A DNA stretch of 64,000 nucleotides from Biancaea sappan (lineage: Eukaryota > Streptophyta > Magnoliopsida > Fabales > Fabaceae). The stretch lies in NCBI GenBank assembly GCA_037074585.1, contig CM073492.1, positions 15,939,001 through 16,003,000 of the forward strand. The letters are read 5' to 3'. Below the pieces are notes generated by a model. The model was not told where the DNA came from, searched no databases, and saw only the letters and a program-made list of their open reading frames with translations. The translations under genes and the position numbers were made by a program. Below, piece by piece: positions 35,549 to 48,049 of this stretch (the first letter of the stretch is position 1; each line of letters starts with the position of its first letter).

Positions 35549-37109
35549 TCAGAACTGAACATTGCTACGGAAGGACTGTCCAAAGCTCCAGTTGGAGGGA
35601 ACCACATTATAGGCAGTGCGAGTGTTTCCATTTGTGAGTTGGACTCTGAAGGACAGGCTCTGACCGTTGAGATAGCTGAGGCTCTGCCAGTTGGTTCCCC
35701 AGTTCCTTGACATTGATTCCCAGTTACTCATTCTGGACCCTTTGATCCAAACTCGAGAGATTTCTCCTGCTCCTCCTACGTTGCTTATAAGCACTAGCTC
35801 AAAATAGTCTCTTCCATTAATGGTGAACCTGATTCCTCCAGTTCTCCTGCACCCAACCCTGCAATGATGCACCCCATATCAGTAATTTACTATATAAACT
35901 TTTTAAGTGACCAAAAGTGGAATGAAATCAAAAAGGAAAAAAGGGGGTAAGAGTGGGGAACATACTTTCTGTAGAAAATGGGAACAATACCGGCCTTGTA
36001 CTTGGCAATGGTGAGAAAGGCAGGCTGAGACATGTCAAAATGAGGCCTTGGGGGATTGCACCATCCGCCATTGTCGCTGGGAAGAGCGTAGTTTGGGGGA
36101 CAGAAGTTAGTAGCAGTGATAGTGATGTGGCCTGCGAGGCACCACTGTGGCGCCTGCGTTGCGTCGCACACAATCTGATAGCAGCCACCACAGGCCTTCC
36201 CATCGTTGAAGAGAGCAGTACTCAAAGCCGCTGTTTTTGTGCCATATCCATCTGTGTACAGATTTCCATAACCACATGCCCCCCCTGCAATTCACAAATC
36301 CTTCATCACTATGTATTCCCTTTATATATATATATATATATTGGTTTGAGTGAATATTTTAAAAATCGAATCAATAAAAGTACTAATTTATATGATTTAT
36401 TACTTTAATTGTAGTTGAATTAATAATAATTATATATATACGTATATATCAATTTTTTATATTAAAAATATATAATATAATAAATTAATAATAAACTTAT
36501 ATTATTATATATGTGTGTAATTACGTTTTTTTTTGTTCTCTTTCTTGTTTTTGTGACAAAAATGATATTATTATAAGAAAAATAATTAAGAAAAAAAATA
36601 TAATATGATAAAAGAAAATAATAAAAGCTTACTAGATTTTGTGTGAAAAATAGTTGTACTTTTGTAAATAGTAATTTTTTTTTTCAAAAAATGGTTTAAC
36701 TGGTTTACCAATTCTTGATCAGTTTTTTGACTAATCAATTTTCTTTTTTTGTATCAATCAAACCAAACTAATGATCAATTTTCAGTCAAACCAATGTCAA
36801 GTTCAATTTCTTCAATCTATGCTACAAACGTCAAATTTTATAAGCCTAAAGTTATTATATTTATTCAAGAAAAATATTATATTAAGTCACTTGAATCAAC
36901 CAGCATTTGGTATGTGTGTGCATATGAATGAATGAATGTACGAAGGAAAAGAGGAGAGAATATATGTAATTACCCATTGTTCCAGAGGCGTCACTTCCAC
37001 CATAGAAGGTTGCATGAGCTTTGAGCCATTCTGCAGCAGATGCGAGTTTTGTGGAGGATAACCCCACCACCATTAATATTGCAACACTCAGAACTGCTAC
37101 CTTTTCCAT
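35549..37109 (-). CDS. Alpha-expansin, three exons
   Basis: Minus-strand exons 37109-36974, 36284-35966 and 35858-35549 encode 254 residues. Residues 1 to about 25 are a signal peptide. Domain 1 (GH45-like double-psi barrel) starts at EWLKAHATFYGGSDASGTMG and contains eight cysteines (49, 77, 80, 85, 94, 107, 121, 155) and the HFD motif at 127-129. Domain 2 (CBM63-like) begins near IRFTINGRDYF and includes the conserved tryptophans WESMSRNWGTNWQS and SNWSFGQ. The protein loosens cell walls in the apoplast at acidic pH without hydrolysis. The exon boundaries are those common in alpha-expansins. Intron 1 contains a dispersed AT-rich repeat. The family letter is clear (EXPA), but the exact orthologue number is not. 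Confidence 0.96.
36350..36800. repeat. Dispersed AT-rich repeat, member 4, in expansin intron 1
   Basis: The segment runs from about GGTTTGAGTGAATATT to ACTAATGATCAATTTTCAGTC. It shares the AT-rich core and the terminal GGTTTAACTGG and TTGATCAGTTTTTTGAC motifs with the copies at 18.0 and 25.3 kb. It lies between 36285 and 36973, inside the intron. Confidence 0.45.
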
Positions 37110-37195
37110 TTCCTATCAATTAATTTCTCAATAAAGTGTGTGAAGAATGAGTTGCTTGAGTTGTAGCTGATGAAGATAGCAGACTCCTTGGGGGG

Positions 37196-37203
37196 TTTTT
37201 ATA
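37196..37203 (-). promoter_or_regulatory. TATA box of the expansin gene
   Basis: On the minus strand the sequence reads CTATAAAAACCCCCC, about 90 bp upstream of the ATG at 37109. The spacing fits a start near 37165 and a leader of about 55 bases. Confidence 0.6.
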
Positions 37204-37808
37204 GGTACAGTTAGGGACGGTTGATAAATTATCAAAGCAAAAATAAAATAAATAAATAAAATAAAATAATAAATAACAAAAAAGGAAAAATAGGATAAAG
37301 CGAATGCGTTGACCATGAAGTTATTCTAGTTCTAGTATTGAAAATGAAATAATAGCCAGTTGTGGTTGACACTCAATTCATTATTTCTTTTAATCATACA
37401 ATATTAATTGCTAAAGAAATTCATATCAATTTAAGGCATCTTGAAACGAACTAAATATTTGGATATTAGTTCAACCCCCAATGCCGATATACAAGGATAT
37501 GAATATTCTCAAGTTTTCTTTCAAACGATTCGAGTGTTTGTGGTTATTGATCATTAAATTCATATAATAAATATAAGCCGGAGAAAATTGAAGTATACTT
37601 TTTATGTTTTTATTATCAAAATTCTCAATTAAAAAGAATGATAAATAAGCTTCTATTTAGTAATCCAGCATCATATGATTAGATTTTACACATAAAACTT
37701 GTCTACATATTACTTTTTTTAACTGAAGAATTCAATGACAAATACCTGAAGAATTCTACCTAAGTCTATTCAATATAAATTTATCATACCTTTACTGATT
37801 AAAATTTA

Positions 37809-38297
37809 GGCCAAAATACAAAGAAACCCCCCATTTTAAGATTGTGCAATTTATTTTATTAACTTTAAAAGTTGGTAATAAGCTTTCTAATCTTTTAATT
37901 TTATGCAACATAAATTTTTTGTTGTCTTTTTTTGTCTAAAATTCTTACATTACTTCTCAACGTAAGTTGAACAAGCCAAATTAATTATATATATATCTAT
38001 ATATATCTAATTTATCGTCTTCTAAAACTCTCTGTTGTAAAAATGTAAAAAAAAAAAAAAAGACCAAAAAAAGACAAAAAAGTCACTGTTTTGTTACTGA
38101 GAATGACAGGTTTAAGGTTTTTTTCCTCCTTAATTTTGTTTTTAAAACTTGTCTAAAAAAGTAGTGTTAGAATTTTAGATGAAAAATAAGACTATATTAC
38201 ACAAAATTAAAAATTTAACAGAATTTATTATTAATTTTTAAAATTAAATGAGTAAATTGCACAACTTTTTTATGTTCTTGCAAATTCTTTACATTTT
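37809..38297. repeat. Foldback (MITE-like) element, ~120-bp inverted arms
   Basis: The left arm (about 37842-37965, from TTGTGCAATTTA) pairs with the reverse complement of the right arm (about 38150-38264, also TTGTGCAATTTA). Shared blocks include TTTTAATTTT and TCTAAAATTCT. The outer parts (GGCCAAAATACAAAGAA versus AAATGTAAAGAA) match more loosely. There is no coding capacity, and the exact ends are uncertain. Confidence 0.6.
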
Positions 38298-38649
38298 AAT
38301 TAGCTTAAAATTTATAATCAAGAAAACTAAACAACGATACATTAATTATCGAAGTCAGAGCCGAAGAAACTAATCCGCCAATTTACACATATAACGACGG
38401 GAAATACACCACAAAACCACTTTCCATAAACAGGAGCCGCCGCTAAACATGGTTTCTTGATTCCAAATTCTCAATTCCTTGACTTCTAAAATATGCTGAT
38501 TACACGTCTCGTCCGTTACCGTTAGGATCCGTGGTACGTAATTGGTACCATCATAAAATAATACAATTCACACTTCACCGCAACATGCACTACACTATAT
38601 ATAAAAATAATATACTAAAAATATATTACTTTTATATATATATATATAT

Positions 38650-39005
38650 ACACCGCAAAAAATGATATCTTTGTCATTTATGATTATTTTAAATTTTATT
38701 TTAGTTCTTTATGTTTTAAATATTTTATATTAATCTTTTGTGCTACCAGTTTATATTGTTTCAGTTACTTTCTATCAAATTTATTTGTCATTTTAATAAA
38801 CTTGATATTTCTCTATCTTAATGTTGATATGAATTATTTACTTAACTACTTTTAAGTCCGTTAAAATATCTAACAAATTTGATAAAAAAAGATTGAAATG
38901 GTATGATTTTGCAATATAGAGAACCAATATAAAACATTTAAAACATTGAGGATCAAAATAAAATCTAAAATAAACATAAAGTACCCAACTATTATTTTTG
39001 CCTGT
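38650..39005. repeat. Foldback (MITE-like) element, ~150-bp inverted arms
   Basis: The left arm starts near CGCAAAAAATGATATC. It matches the reverse complement of the right end (GGCAAAAATAATAGTTG), continuing through TTTATG, TTTTATTTT, ATGTTTTAAAT, TTTTATATT and ATCAAATTT blocks. The two arms join near 38820-38830. It does not code and is distinct in sequence from the neighbouring foldback. Confidence 0.6.
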
Positions 39006-40291
39006 GTATATTAGTTGAGAGAAAAATTAATGCTCTCAACAATACACTATATAACAATACAATGAGATGCTAATTAACCAGCGAACATAAGGAGAATTCA
39101 ACTCCAAGTATCAAAAACAGGAAAAGTCTAATTCGTACACGCAAGAGGATGGACGAAAGTGTATGTTTTACGTATTTTTAAATGGGGTTTCAATGATAAA
39201 AGTAACATGCAGTAGCTTAGCATGAGCAATAATAAACGTGACTTGTTTGTGAAGAAATGGGAGTTTTGAATGAGCAAGCATGGATGAAAGGGAAGAAGAG
39301 GAATAAGAGAAATAGAAGAGGCTCATAAAAATGTTGAAAACAGAAAATTAGGAGTGGATGCCATATATTGCGGCATGTCTCGTGGAACTACCATTCATAT
39401 GGCACATGGGAGTCCAACCAACTACTTATTTACACATGGAGCCAAATTGTTCAACGCCCCCTTCACGTGTTCTTTTTCTATATAATCTTCTTTTTTTTAA
39501 AAAAATTATTTACTCATAAAGAATAATCTAAATAGTAAGTGAGTTTGAGTTCAATGTTTGAAAGTTTTTTACAATATTATCCAAGACAATATTAGCCTCA
39601 TACTCAAAAATATAGAAATACATGTAGAAATATAAAAAAATTTTCTCATAGCTACAAGCAATTTAAATTTTTCTAAGGATATATTGAAAAGAGAAGCTGT
39701 TATAGATTAGATTAATGGTACGAATGAAATCAGATTAACTTTAAGTTGGGTCAAGTGTATAATATATTTTATCCCTTTGGAAGTGGAATCTGAATTATAT
39801 TTTTTTAAAATTTCTTTTAAGACTATCTTCATATTGGATAGAAGATTTATTAAACAAAAATAGTATAAATTTCATTAAATTGGTACTTTCAAGAATTAAA
39901 CTATTGATGTTCATGGAATTCAAATAATTTAAATGTTTGAATTAGATATATAACTAAGCTTGAAATTTTTAAAATTGATTAAATTTCAATATATAAGTAT
40001 TTACAATTAAAATATTTCAAATATTTTTAGAATTTCATAAAACATACCGAATTTTAAAGAAAAAAAATAGTCCGTAAATTCTGGTCATAATGCTCATATT
40101 TACTCAATATTATAAGCAAAGTTTTTGCTATAAAATGTGAACAGCTGGAAGCATTCCTTTCTATAAAATTAAATAATATATAGGAGATAACTACATTGCA
40201 ACTTAATAAAATCATAATAAAGTCTTACATAAATACTTCATAAATAACCCGGACGAGCTCGAGTCAAAGTCAACATTTATGAGCCAAGTGC

Positions 40292-40325
<34 letters not shown>

Positions 40326-41121
40326 ATATATAACTATCACATTTAAACCGAATTTAATTAATATTCCTCCCTCAGTCCTCTTTTAAAATAAGAGCAACGA
40401 TTTTTTTAGTAGATAAAAGGAAATAAAAGCAAATATAAAACTGACCCCCAACAAACACGGCGAAGGCAAAATCAGCCAGCAAAGTAAGGCAAACTTCTAC
40501 TCTATGAGAAGTAACTACCTAAGCCAACTATCTTTTGACTAAGATACTAAAAAATCTAATTGTATAGCTAATGTCCTAATCACTTACACTGGTTTCAACC
40601 TTGTAATTAACCACATCCGCAAGTAAAGACAAAACCAAGGTCATCGGTGATTCTAGGGGATTTGTTCTCCACTTGGGCAACACCAATGTTAAACTGGGAT
40701 TTGATGCTAAAATATAATTAACCTCAACCAAAACCACAAAAACATATTGACATTATTAACCAAAGTCTCCACTATTCCGTCATCTTCCATCCGACTTCTT
40801 CTATATGGCTTATCTCCCCAGTTCTGTTACACTGGGGCAAAATATTTGATCTAAGTTTACAGTACAAAGCCCCTCTAATTGACAGCCGCCTCTGCTTGCT
40901 CCGGAGTAACCTTTCTATAATGGCATACGCTTTTAGCCTTATGGATTTCCACTATACTAAATTCCTATGCAATTCCCGTTGTCACATATACTACCAACTA
41001 AACTCAAAAATTAAACTCACCATCATATGTCACCCTTGTTCTTTAAACATTTGCAGTAATATCTAAATAGCACGACATTATCATAAAACAAACTAAGAGA
41101 ATCGAATCATCCTTGACAACT

Positions 41122-41166
<45 letters not shown>

Positions 41167-42549
41167 ATATTGTATTAAATCTCCTAATCTTCAATATAGA
41201 GTGGATGAGAAATCAAATTTTAGCATTGGAGCAGCAACAAATTCAAATCATCGCATACAGGGAAACGAATCAGTGTATGGTCACATTCTCCTGGCTTTGG
41301 TGGATCTTCGAACTGATTATTTGAGCCATGACAGAGAAATCGAGTTTCGAGCCAAATTAAAATAGTAGATAAAATACTTTCCAAAATGGTTTAGAATTTG
41401 CTTGACCATCATTTATTTTCCTTTTTAGCCATCACTCAGAAGTAGAAGATAATACAGCCAAATAGTTTTCAATCAAAACAGAAGGCAATGAATACTTGGG
41501 ATCTTGAACAGTGATCACTGAATTCAGTAGGCTCTATAACAAAGCTCGCAGACAAAGTTATTTACAAAAGACAAATATAATTCTGATATCAAAACTGCAG
41601 CAATAATCTGAAATGATGTCCTTCATCATACTGGTTCTTCAAGTTTGGGAATGAGTTGCTTGCTCAAAAATTTGCAATCAATGACAACGAATTTAAGAAC
41701 ATCACATAATTAAAGTAGCATGAGCTAGTTCTTGCATGCCACTAATAATGATTTGAAGTGTGCATCAGATACAATCATACAATTGCAGGAGATACGAAGA
41801 ATATCAACTGAATAAGAATAGTAGTCATATTTTAGGATTATGAAAGCATGATTTTATGAGAAGCAGAACAAGCAAAATATCTGTTTTTTCATTTTAAACT
41901 TGATAAGACGGGAAAAAACATATCATGGGCATACCCAGCCACACATATTTATTGAAAGATATCCGTGGAGTATAAGAGTGAAAGGCATCCGAGTTTCTAC
42001 CTAATGTATATATGATGTGTCCAGCAATAACCATAAAATGTTTTCTCCTTTACTTGTACAGTTGTACCCAATCAAAGTAACACTAAATTGGTTAGACTAT
42101 CTTGCCAATGTTTAAAACAAGTGTCATTGAACATCTATAAGAAAGCCGTTAACGGGCAAATAGAAACTACCTCAAAGAAAATCGTGAACGAATTGGTTCC
42201 AGAAAAAGAGAAAGAAACATTCCAAACCTTAGATTTATTTATTAAATCAGTTGACAATGATGAGAAAGGTTCTTTATACTTAAAGACAACAGAGCAAAAG
42301 ATCTTTACTTATTGATTAGCGAAACCGCATGTCAGCATCTTAATATCAACGCTTTCAACAATGTTATTATTAGGCATCTGCAATGCTGAAATAATCAGCA
42401 GCAACTTGGTGCAAGCTGAACTCAAGCAAAGACTAATTTAAAGCTGAAATGCATAAAAGACAAGCCTCTTTACAAGAAATATTAATAGACGTATACAGTA
42501 CGGGTGAGTGATTTATCTTACTGCTTAATAACACGGAAAACTACCTTGA

Positions 42550-43362
42550 CTAATCAATACGAGTTTCCTGAAGTAGATATCGAGCATTATGCAGAAGAGC
42601 ATTGGCTTCCTCATTTGAGACATCAAGTGTGCGCAATTCTTTGATCTCTTCCTGCCACTTCTCTATTTGCTCCTTGTGAATCCTGCATAAGAGAGAGTAA
42701 GAGGAATTTTCGTTTATTTTGGAGGGGAGGGGTGGCGGGAAGAGTCCTCAGTTTTAAATCTTCCTCGATTACTTTATAGCTTACATAATCAGACTCTCTT
42801 CAAATTCATTGCTTAGTTCCTTAAACATCGTTTTCCCTGCTTCCAGAAGCTCAGACACCTACATGAATCGTCATTCAGCTGGTCAAATAGTTCACAGAGC
42901 AAGAAATTGTAGACATAAAAATCATGACTTCAGTTTCATTTGGTCATCTTAAATCTAAAACCCCATCATTATCTAGTCTAATAAATACGCAATGCCCTAT
43001 AGGTAAATTACGAAAATGATTTTACGTAGATGAAAATTTCAATATGTACTCTGCATAACCACTATATCTACCCTCTGCGTGAAATTTTCAATCTTCTCAA
43101 AAATGTGGGAAATATTGAGTTCCATCTCTTCGGATACATCAATATTTGTCTCAAATTCTTCGTTTTCAACGATCTGTACTTCTGCTTCAACTCCCTCCTC
43201 TTCCACCACCTACTTATTGTTAAAAAAAAAAAAATCAAACGAAACTAACATTAGACTGAAGAGGAACAAAAAAAAAAATTCATGACGGAAGATTGAAAGA
43301 AGGAAATAAAATACATCTGGTTTCATGCGTTTTCTTGCAGCTTCACTCCCTGAGCTTTCCAT
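42550..43362 (-). CDS. Small acidic coiled-coil protein of unknown function, four exons
   Basis: Minus-strand exons 43362-43315, 43209-43072, 42858-42785 and 42682-42550 join to 130 residues with clean GT-AG introns and matching phases. The start is MESSGSEAARKRMKPD, a short basic patch that could act as a nuclear signal. An acidic segment follows (VVEEEGVEAEVQIVENEEFE). The rest is almost entirely amphipathic helix with heptad-like spacing, including ELLEAGKTMFKELSNEFEES and KEQIEKWQEEIKELR, and ends LLQETRID. There is no signal peptide, membrane segment or enzyme motif. I do not recognise the family. The multi-exon structure with coherent frames argues for a real gene. A structural subunit of a nuclear complex is possible, but that is speculation. 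Confidence 0.7.
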
Positions 43363-44925
43363 TTATATTGACCTCAGGTAAGGCTACAGGTAGGATGTAC
43401 ACAAATGTTAAAAAGATAGGAACCGTAGCATGAATTGCACTTTAAAAGCAATTTTCGAGGTATTAACAGAAATTTGACTTATAAATTCTTCCAAAATAAA
43501 TAATGTAAACATAAACTAATCATCATATCCAAAAGTGAATTGCAATTAACTACTACGAAATCCCAGCAACATCGACAGACTTCATAGTTCACACCAAGCA
43601 AAGGATACTTATTGTCAGTGTGTAATTGCCATAAATTCATCAAAAGTAAGAGAAAGAGACGCCGTTCATCTTTTATTTACTTATTGCCAATTTGCTAATA
43701 ACACAACAGACAGGACTTTTTAGACATCATCATAAACGTATAATGCTTAAGATTTGAAACCAGAATGACAATGAAAAAGCATACAGAACGTAACTTCTAT
43801 AACCACGTAAGATCGCAAAGTATCTTGGCGATGACTACAAAAGGAGAACGTCTTAGAGCAAACATGATTTGAATGGGAACGCAATCCTAAAACAAAGTCA
43901 AGCTGAAATAACATAAACGAAAGGAAACTTTGTGATTTCGTACATAACACAGAAAAATAACTTCACATAAAAGAACAAAGATCATGGAATAACAAATGCT
44001 GATCGATTTGCATTATAATTCTAAAATAGATGATAAACGAATAGAAACAGAAATGAATTTTTTTGACTGATTACTTGCTCCGACTAGCCGATATAAACTT
44101 TTTTGAGGTCTTGGATGAATCGCTTTGCTCGTTTCGTTGTATAAATGGAGAAGACGAAGAGCTCATTTTAAAAAAGAAATATGCGCGCGTTTTTTCACAC
44201 CAGTACAGACCAGAAATGGGCCACCAGATAACGGATCCAATCACTTAGAAACAGAAATTGCACTCATTGCTAAACATGATAAAAATGGGCCTATGCATAA
44301 GTGGCCCAATTAACTGATACAGCTGACGAACCATTCATTCGCGTTGTGTGAATCTGTAGCAATCGGTTCGAAAAAAAACTCTGTAGCAATTATGTACTTT
44401 GACCCCCCAAAAAAAACTATGTACAAAAAAAGAAAAATCTCTCGTGACTGGAAATTAATTACTTAGATAAAAAAAATAATTAGATCATTTTAAAGGATTT
44501 TTCATTAAAAAAGATTGAATAGTGTTCGCATCAACCGAAAATTTTGAGCCAAAAAAAAAAGAATTAAACCAAATTAAACATGATGGCCCAACGGTAGGGG
44601 CGACAGTGCATGAGATAATGAGCTTACCAAAAATAACAATGCAATATCATTTGTTCAATGAGAAAAATCGACATTAATTTGTTTTTAGCAAATAATTATA
44701 TATATATATATATAACAAAATTCTTGTGAAGGTAATCATGGAAAAGCCTGACAAATTTACTCAGAGCATTTACAATAATAGAGTTCAATTTGATTCTTAT
44801 TATCACTTTTTATATAAAAATTGTTTTTAAATATGACTGTCAATGTAATAAACTATAATAATAAATTAAAATAAAAATCAATTTTTAAAATTAAAAATTT
44901 TTTAACAACTATTGCTCTCAAAGAG

Positions 44926-44965
<40 letters not shown>

Positions 44966-46850
44966 CACAATATGCCTATATGAAGTTCATTAATTATTTA
45001 CACGTTATTTTTTCCCCACAAGCCAGTAACTGATAAATTACATGTATGAAGGGTTCAATCGTTATTCTTGTCTCTTTTGAAAAAAGGACTTTTAATACAA
45101 ATACTGAAACTAATAATCACCTCTAGATATGTCACTTTCTTCATAAAAAAAAAGAAGAAGATAATTTTAAGAAATATTAAGTAGAAAGGTAACTTGATAA
45201 CCTGGAGATCCAAATTCCAAATATAAGGATCGAAAATATCACTTATTTTTGAAACATCAAATAAAACATTTTGGGATATGTGACGGATCCAAATTAGAAT
45301 AATTGTCTAGCTAGTCATTTAAGTTATTGTTTCATAATTAGTAATTACATTAACATATATACATGCCTAATTAATTGTCTTGACTAAGTTTTATGGGTAC
45401 ATTCTCTTTTTGGGTACATTAAAAATAAATAGAAGAGAGATCAATTTGTGGAATTAGGTCAGTATGTCCGATGGGCAAAGGGAACGCGTCACACTGAATA
45501 ATATATGACAACGACTACTTAACCCACCCTGTTTATATGCTATACTACATAAATCATATTAAGGTGAGGAATTGGGGTAGATTAATAATTTAATTTTGAA
45601 AAATAATTTTTAATTCGATCGATTAAAGCTTTTATGATATATGTTAGTTGGAGTACGTCGATGTTGATAGGTTTTTTATTTTTTATATTTTTTATATTTT
45701 AAGCTTTAATCTATTTTTTAAAACAGGTTAGTTTTATTTTTTAGAATTTTATAGTTCTAGTATTTAATTTTTATCATTCAAAATAATTAAAATTATATTT
45801 AAAAAAATAGACTATTTTAAGGCTTACTATATTTTCTTAGAAGCTTAATTTAATTTTTTAAAATTTGATTGTTCTAAAATATATAATTTTTATCATTAAA
45901 GTAATTAAAAGTACATTTAAAGAAAATAAATAAGTTTATAAGACTAGCTCATGGCCTATAATGAGTTGAGATGAACAAAAATTTTTAAGTAATTAACTAT
46001 ATAAGGTCTTGACCGATATTCACCATCGACATTGCAAGACTATGGGTTGGGGTGGGCTTGCCTAACTCATTTGATAACTCCATAAATGCATATACATACC
46101 CAAGCCATTATTAATTATATTAATTACAATGTTGACATTTTTCTGAATATTTCAACTATTTTGCATTTAATATAAATTGATATTAATTTATTCATACTGT
46201 ATTTTGAAATAGAATTTTCAATTACCATAAGAGATATTTAACTACATTTAACACAAAAAAATTATTTAATTGAAAAGTAGGAATATGGAACAAATTATTA
46301 GGTATGTATAGGTCATTATTAATTATATTAATTACACGATTGATAAATCTATAAAGATTTTTAATATTTTGTATTAACTATGAATTAATATTAATTTATT
46401 CACTCTGTATTCTAAAATAGAATTTTCGATTATCATAAGAGATATTTTTACATTTTGTTGTTTTTCTTTTCTTTCTTTTTTTTGGTTCAAAATTTAGCTA
46501 TGCATGATATATTCTTTAGCAAATCAAATTATTTGCATTTAATATGAAAGAAAATATTTAATTGAAAATTTTGAATAGACAACAAATGATCAGGAAAGTA
46601 TAAGCCATTGCTAATTACCTTAATTACATTCTCAACTCATATATGGAGATTTTTAATATTCTACATTAAATATAAATTAATATTAATTTATTTGTGATCA
46701 TATGATTGTCTGTTTCTACGACAGTGAATTCATGTTAAATATAAATTAACATATTTTTATATATATCTATAAAAATGCTATGTGATGAATGCTCCTTGAA
46801 AGACGAAATGATATCATAATCATTAAATAATTAGATTTTAGTATTGCATC
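43363..46850. other. Gene-free region upstream of the coiled-coil gene (3.5 kb)
   Basis: The first 800 bp is the probable leader and promoter of the minus-strand coiled-coil gene. No other gene is seen. TA runs lie near 44699-44714 and 44928-44957. A decayed tandem repeat occupies about 46080-46740. Confidence 0.55.
46080..46740. repeat. Decayed tandem repeat, three units of about 210-300 bp
   Basis: The phrase CATTATTAATTATATTAATT begins units at about 46105 and 46313. A more divergent version (CCATTGCTAATTACCTTAATTACAT) begins a third near 46615. Each is followed by TTTTTAATATT/TGAATATTT, TATAAATTGATATTAATTTATTC-like sequence and AGAATTTTC(A/G)ATTA(C/T)CATAAGAGATATT (first two units). The third unit is offset by about 90 extra bases. 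Confidence 0.75.
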
Positions 46851-47534
46851 GTTAGTGTAATACCCGTTAATTTCAGAATATAATTCGCTTAAGAGTATTT
46901 TAGAATTCTACAACGTTACTTTAGTTATTTATTTTGGTCATTTTTAATTTTCATATTTAATTGTTCTCTTTGAATATTATTTATGAAAATTGAGTTAAAT
47001 GACTGGACTAAATATTTGCACAATGAGGGATATATTCTAAGAATGGTGAAATTCATCGAAAAGTGGTTTCAGAATGGTCAATTAGTCCATTTATTGTAAA
47101 TTGACTGGATGGATTTGGATGTTGGGTTATGGATACCCATGGGTTATTGAATAACCCATTAGAAATATTTAATATAAAGTTTCAATAGTACCCCCTCATT
47201 TTTCACTCAGCCAAAAGAAGGCAGAAAAGCATTTCTCTCTCAGTTCTTCATTTTCTTCTCAAATCCTTTCCTTGATCTTCAGAGTTTCGATTATTTGTTC
47301 GGTTCAAAAGCTTTGTAAGGATCAAAGGTAAGCTTTAATCCGATTATTTTCCTTAAATTTCAGTTTATGTATAAGATCAGAGGAGGTTTTGTTCTTGAAG
47401 ATTTTGATGATAATTCATGAATCTCAGTTGTTTTAGAAGTTATATTTGAGTTATAATCGGTTAAAAGAGTTGAAATTCTGGTTTTGAAACAAGAAAGGAA
47501 AGAATGAAATTGTTAGAAATTTCTGCAAAAACCG

Positions 47535-47700
47535 AGTTACTGTAGCGACCAGAGATTTCGGAAAAATTCTGAAAAATTTTCTTCGGGTTACTGTAGCAGT
47601 ACTGTAGTGTCGGCAGTCAACGGTACTGTAGCAGTCAACGTTACTGTAGCAAAACGACACTGTAGCGAACCGTTACTGTAGCAACCCGTTACTGTAGCAA
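47535..47700. repeat. ACTGTAGC short-repeat cluster in the solo LTR
   Basis: Eight occurrences of (T/G/C)ACTGTAG, often extended to TTACTGTAGCAACC or GTCAACG, lie within about 165 bp. Spacing is irregular. Confidence 0.85.
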
Positions 47701-48049
47701 TCAGAAAATTTTGCGTATTTTCGTGATTTTGTTTCCTTTCTTATGTTTCCTTGTAATATATTTTACTAGGAAATTTTCCTACACAAATTCTAGTGTGGAA
47801 CAAGGTAAACTTGGACAAACATCAAGGTGAGTGAATAACCTTGCTCAGCTAATTTGATATTACTAGTCAAAGTACAATATAAGTCCCATTTACAATATTA
47901 TTTGGATAATAAGCAATTAATTTTTCATATGGGAGTATATGATGATCAGTAGAAATAAGAATATGTAGAAATTATTTATTTCATGACAATTGTACTATGT
48001 GATGAATTCTCACTATCTTATTAATGAGTAAAGATCTACGGGATCTAAT

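Larger units (their letters stand above)
37204..42549. other. Gene-free AT-rich region with foldback elements (5.3 kb)
   Basis: No gene is supported. The first few hundred bases are the expansin promoter side. Two large foldback elements sit at about 37809-38297 and 38650-39005. TA runs occur near 40293-40316 and 41126-41171. About 40440-41100 is less AT-rich and non-coding in all frames. Two Gly/Ser-free ORFs under 80 codons near 42.1 kb look like chance. Confidence 0.6.

Noticed and set aside
42088..42315. 75-codon plus-strand ORF near 42.1 kb
   Set aside because: It has no recognisable domain, no clear splice partners, and a Lys-rich composition typical of chance in AT-rich DNA.
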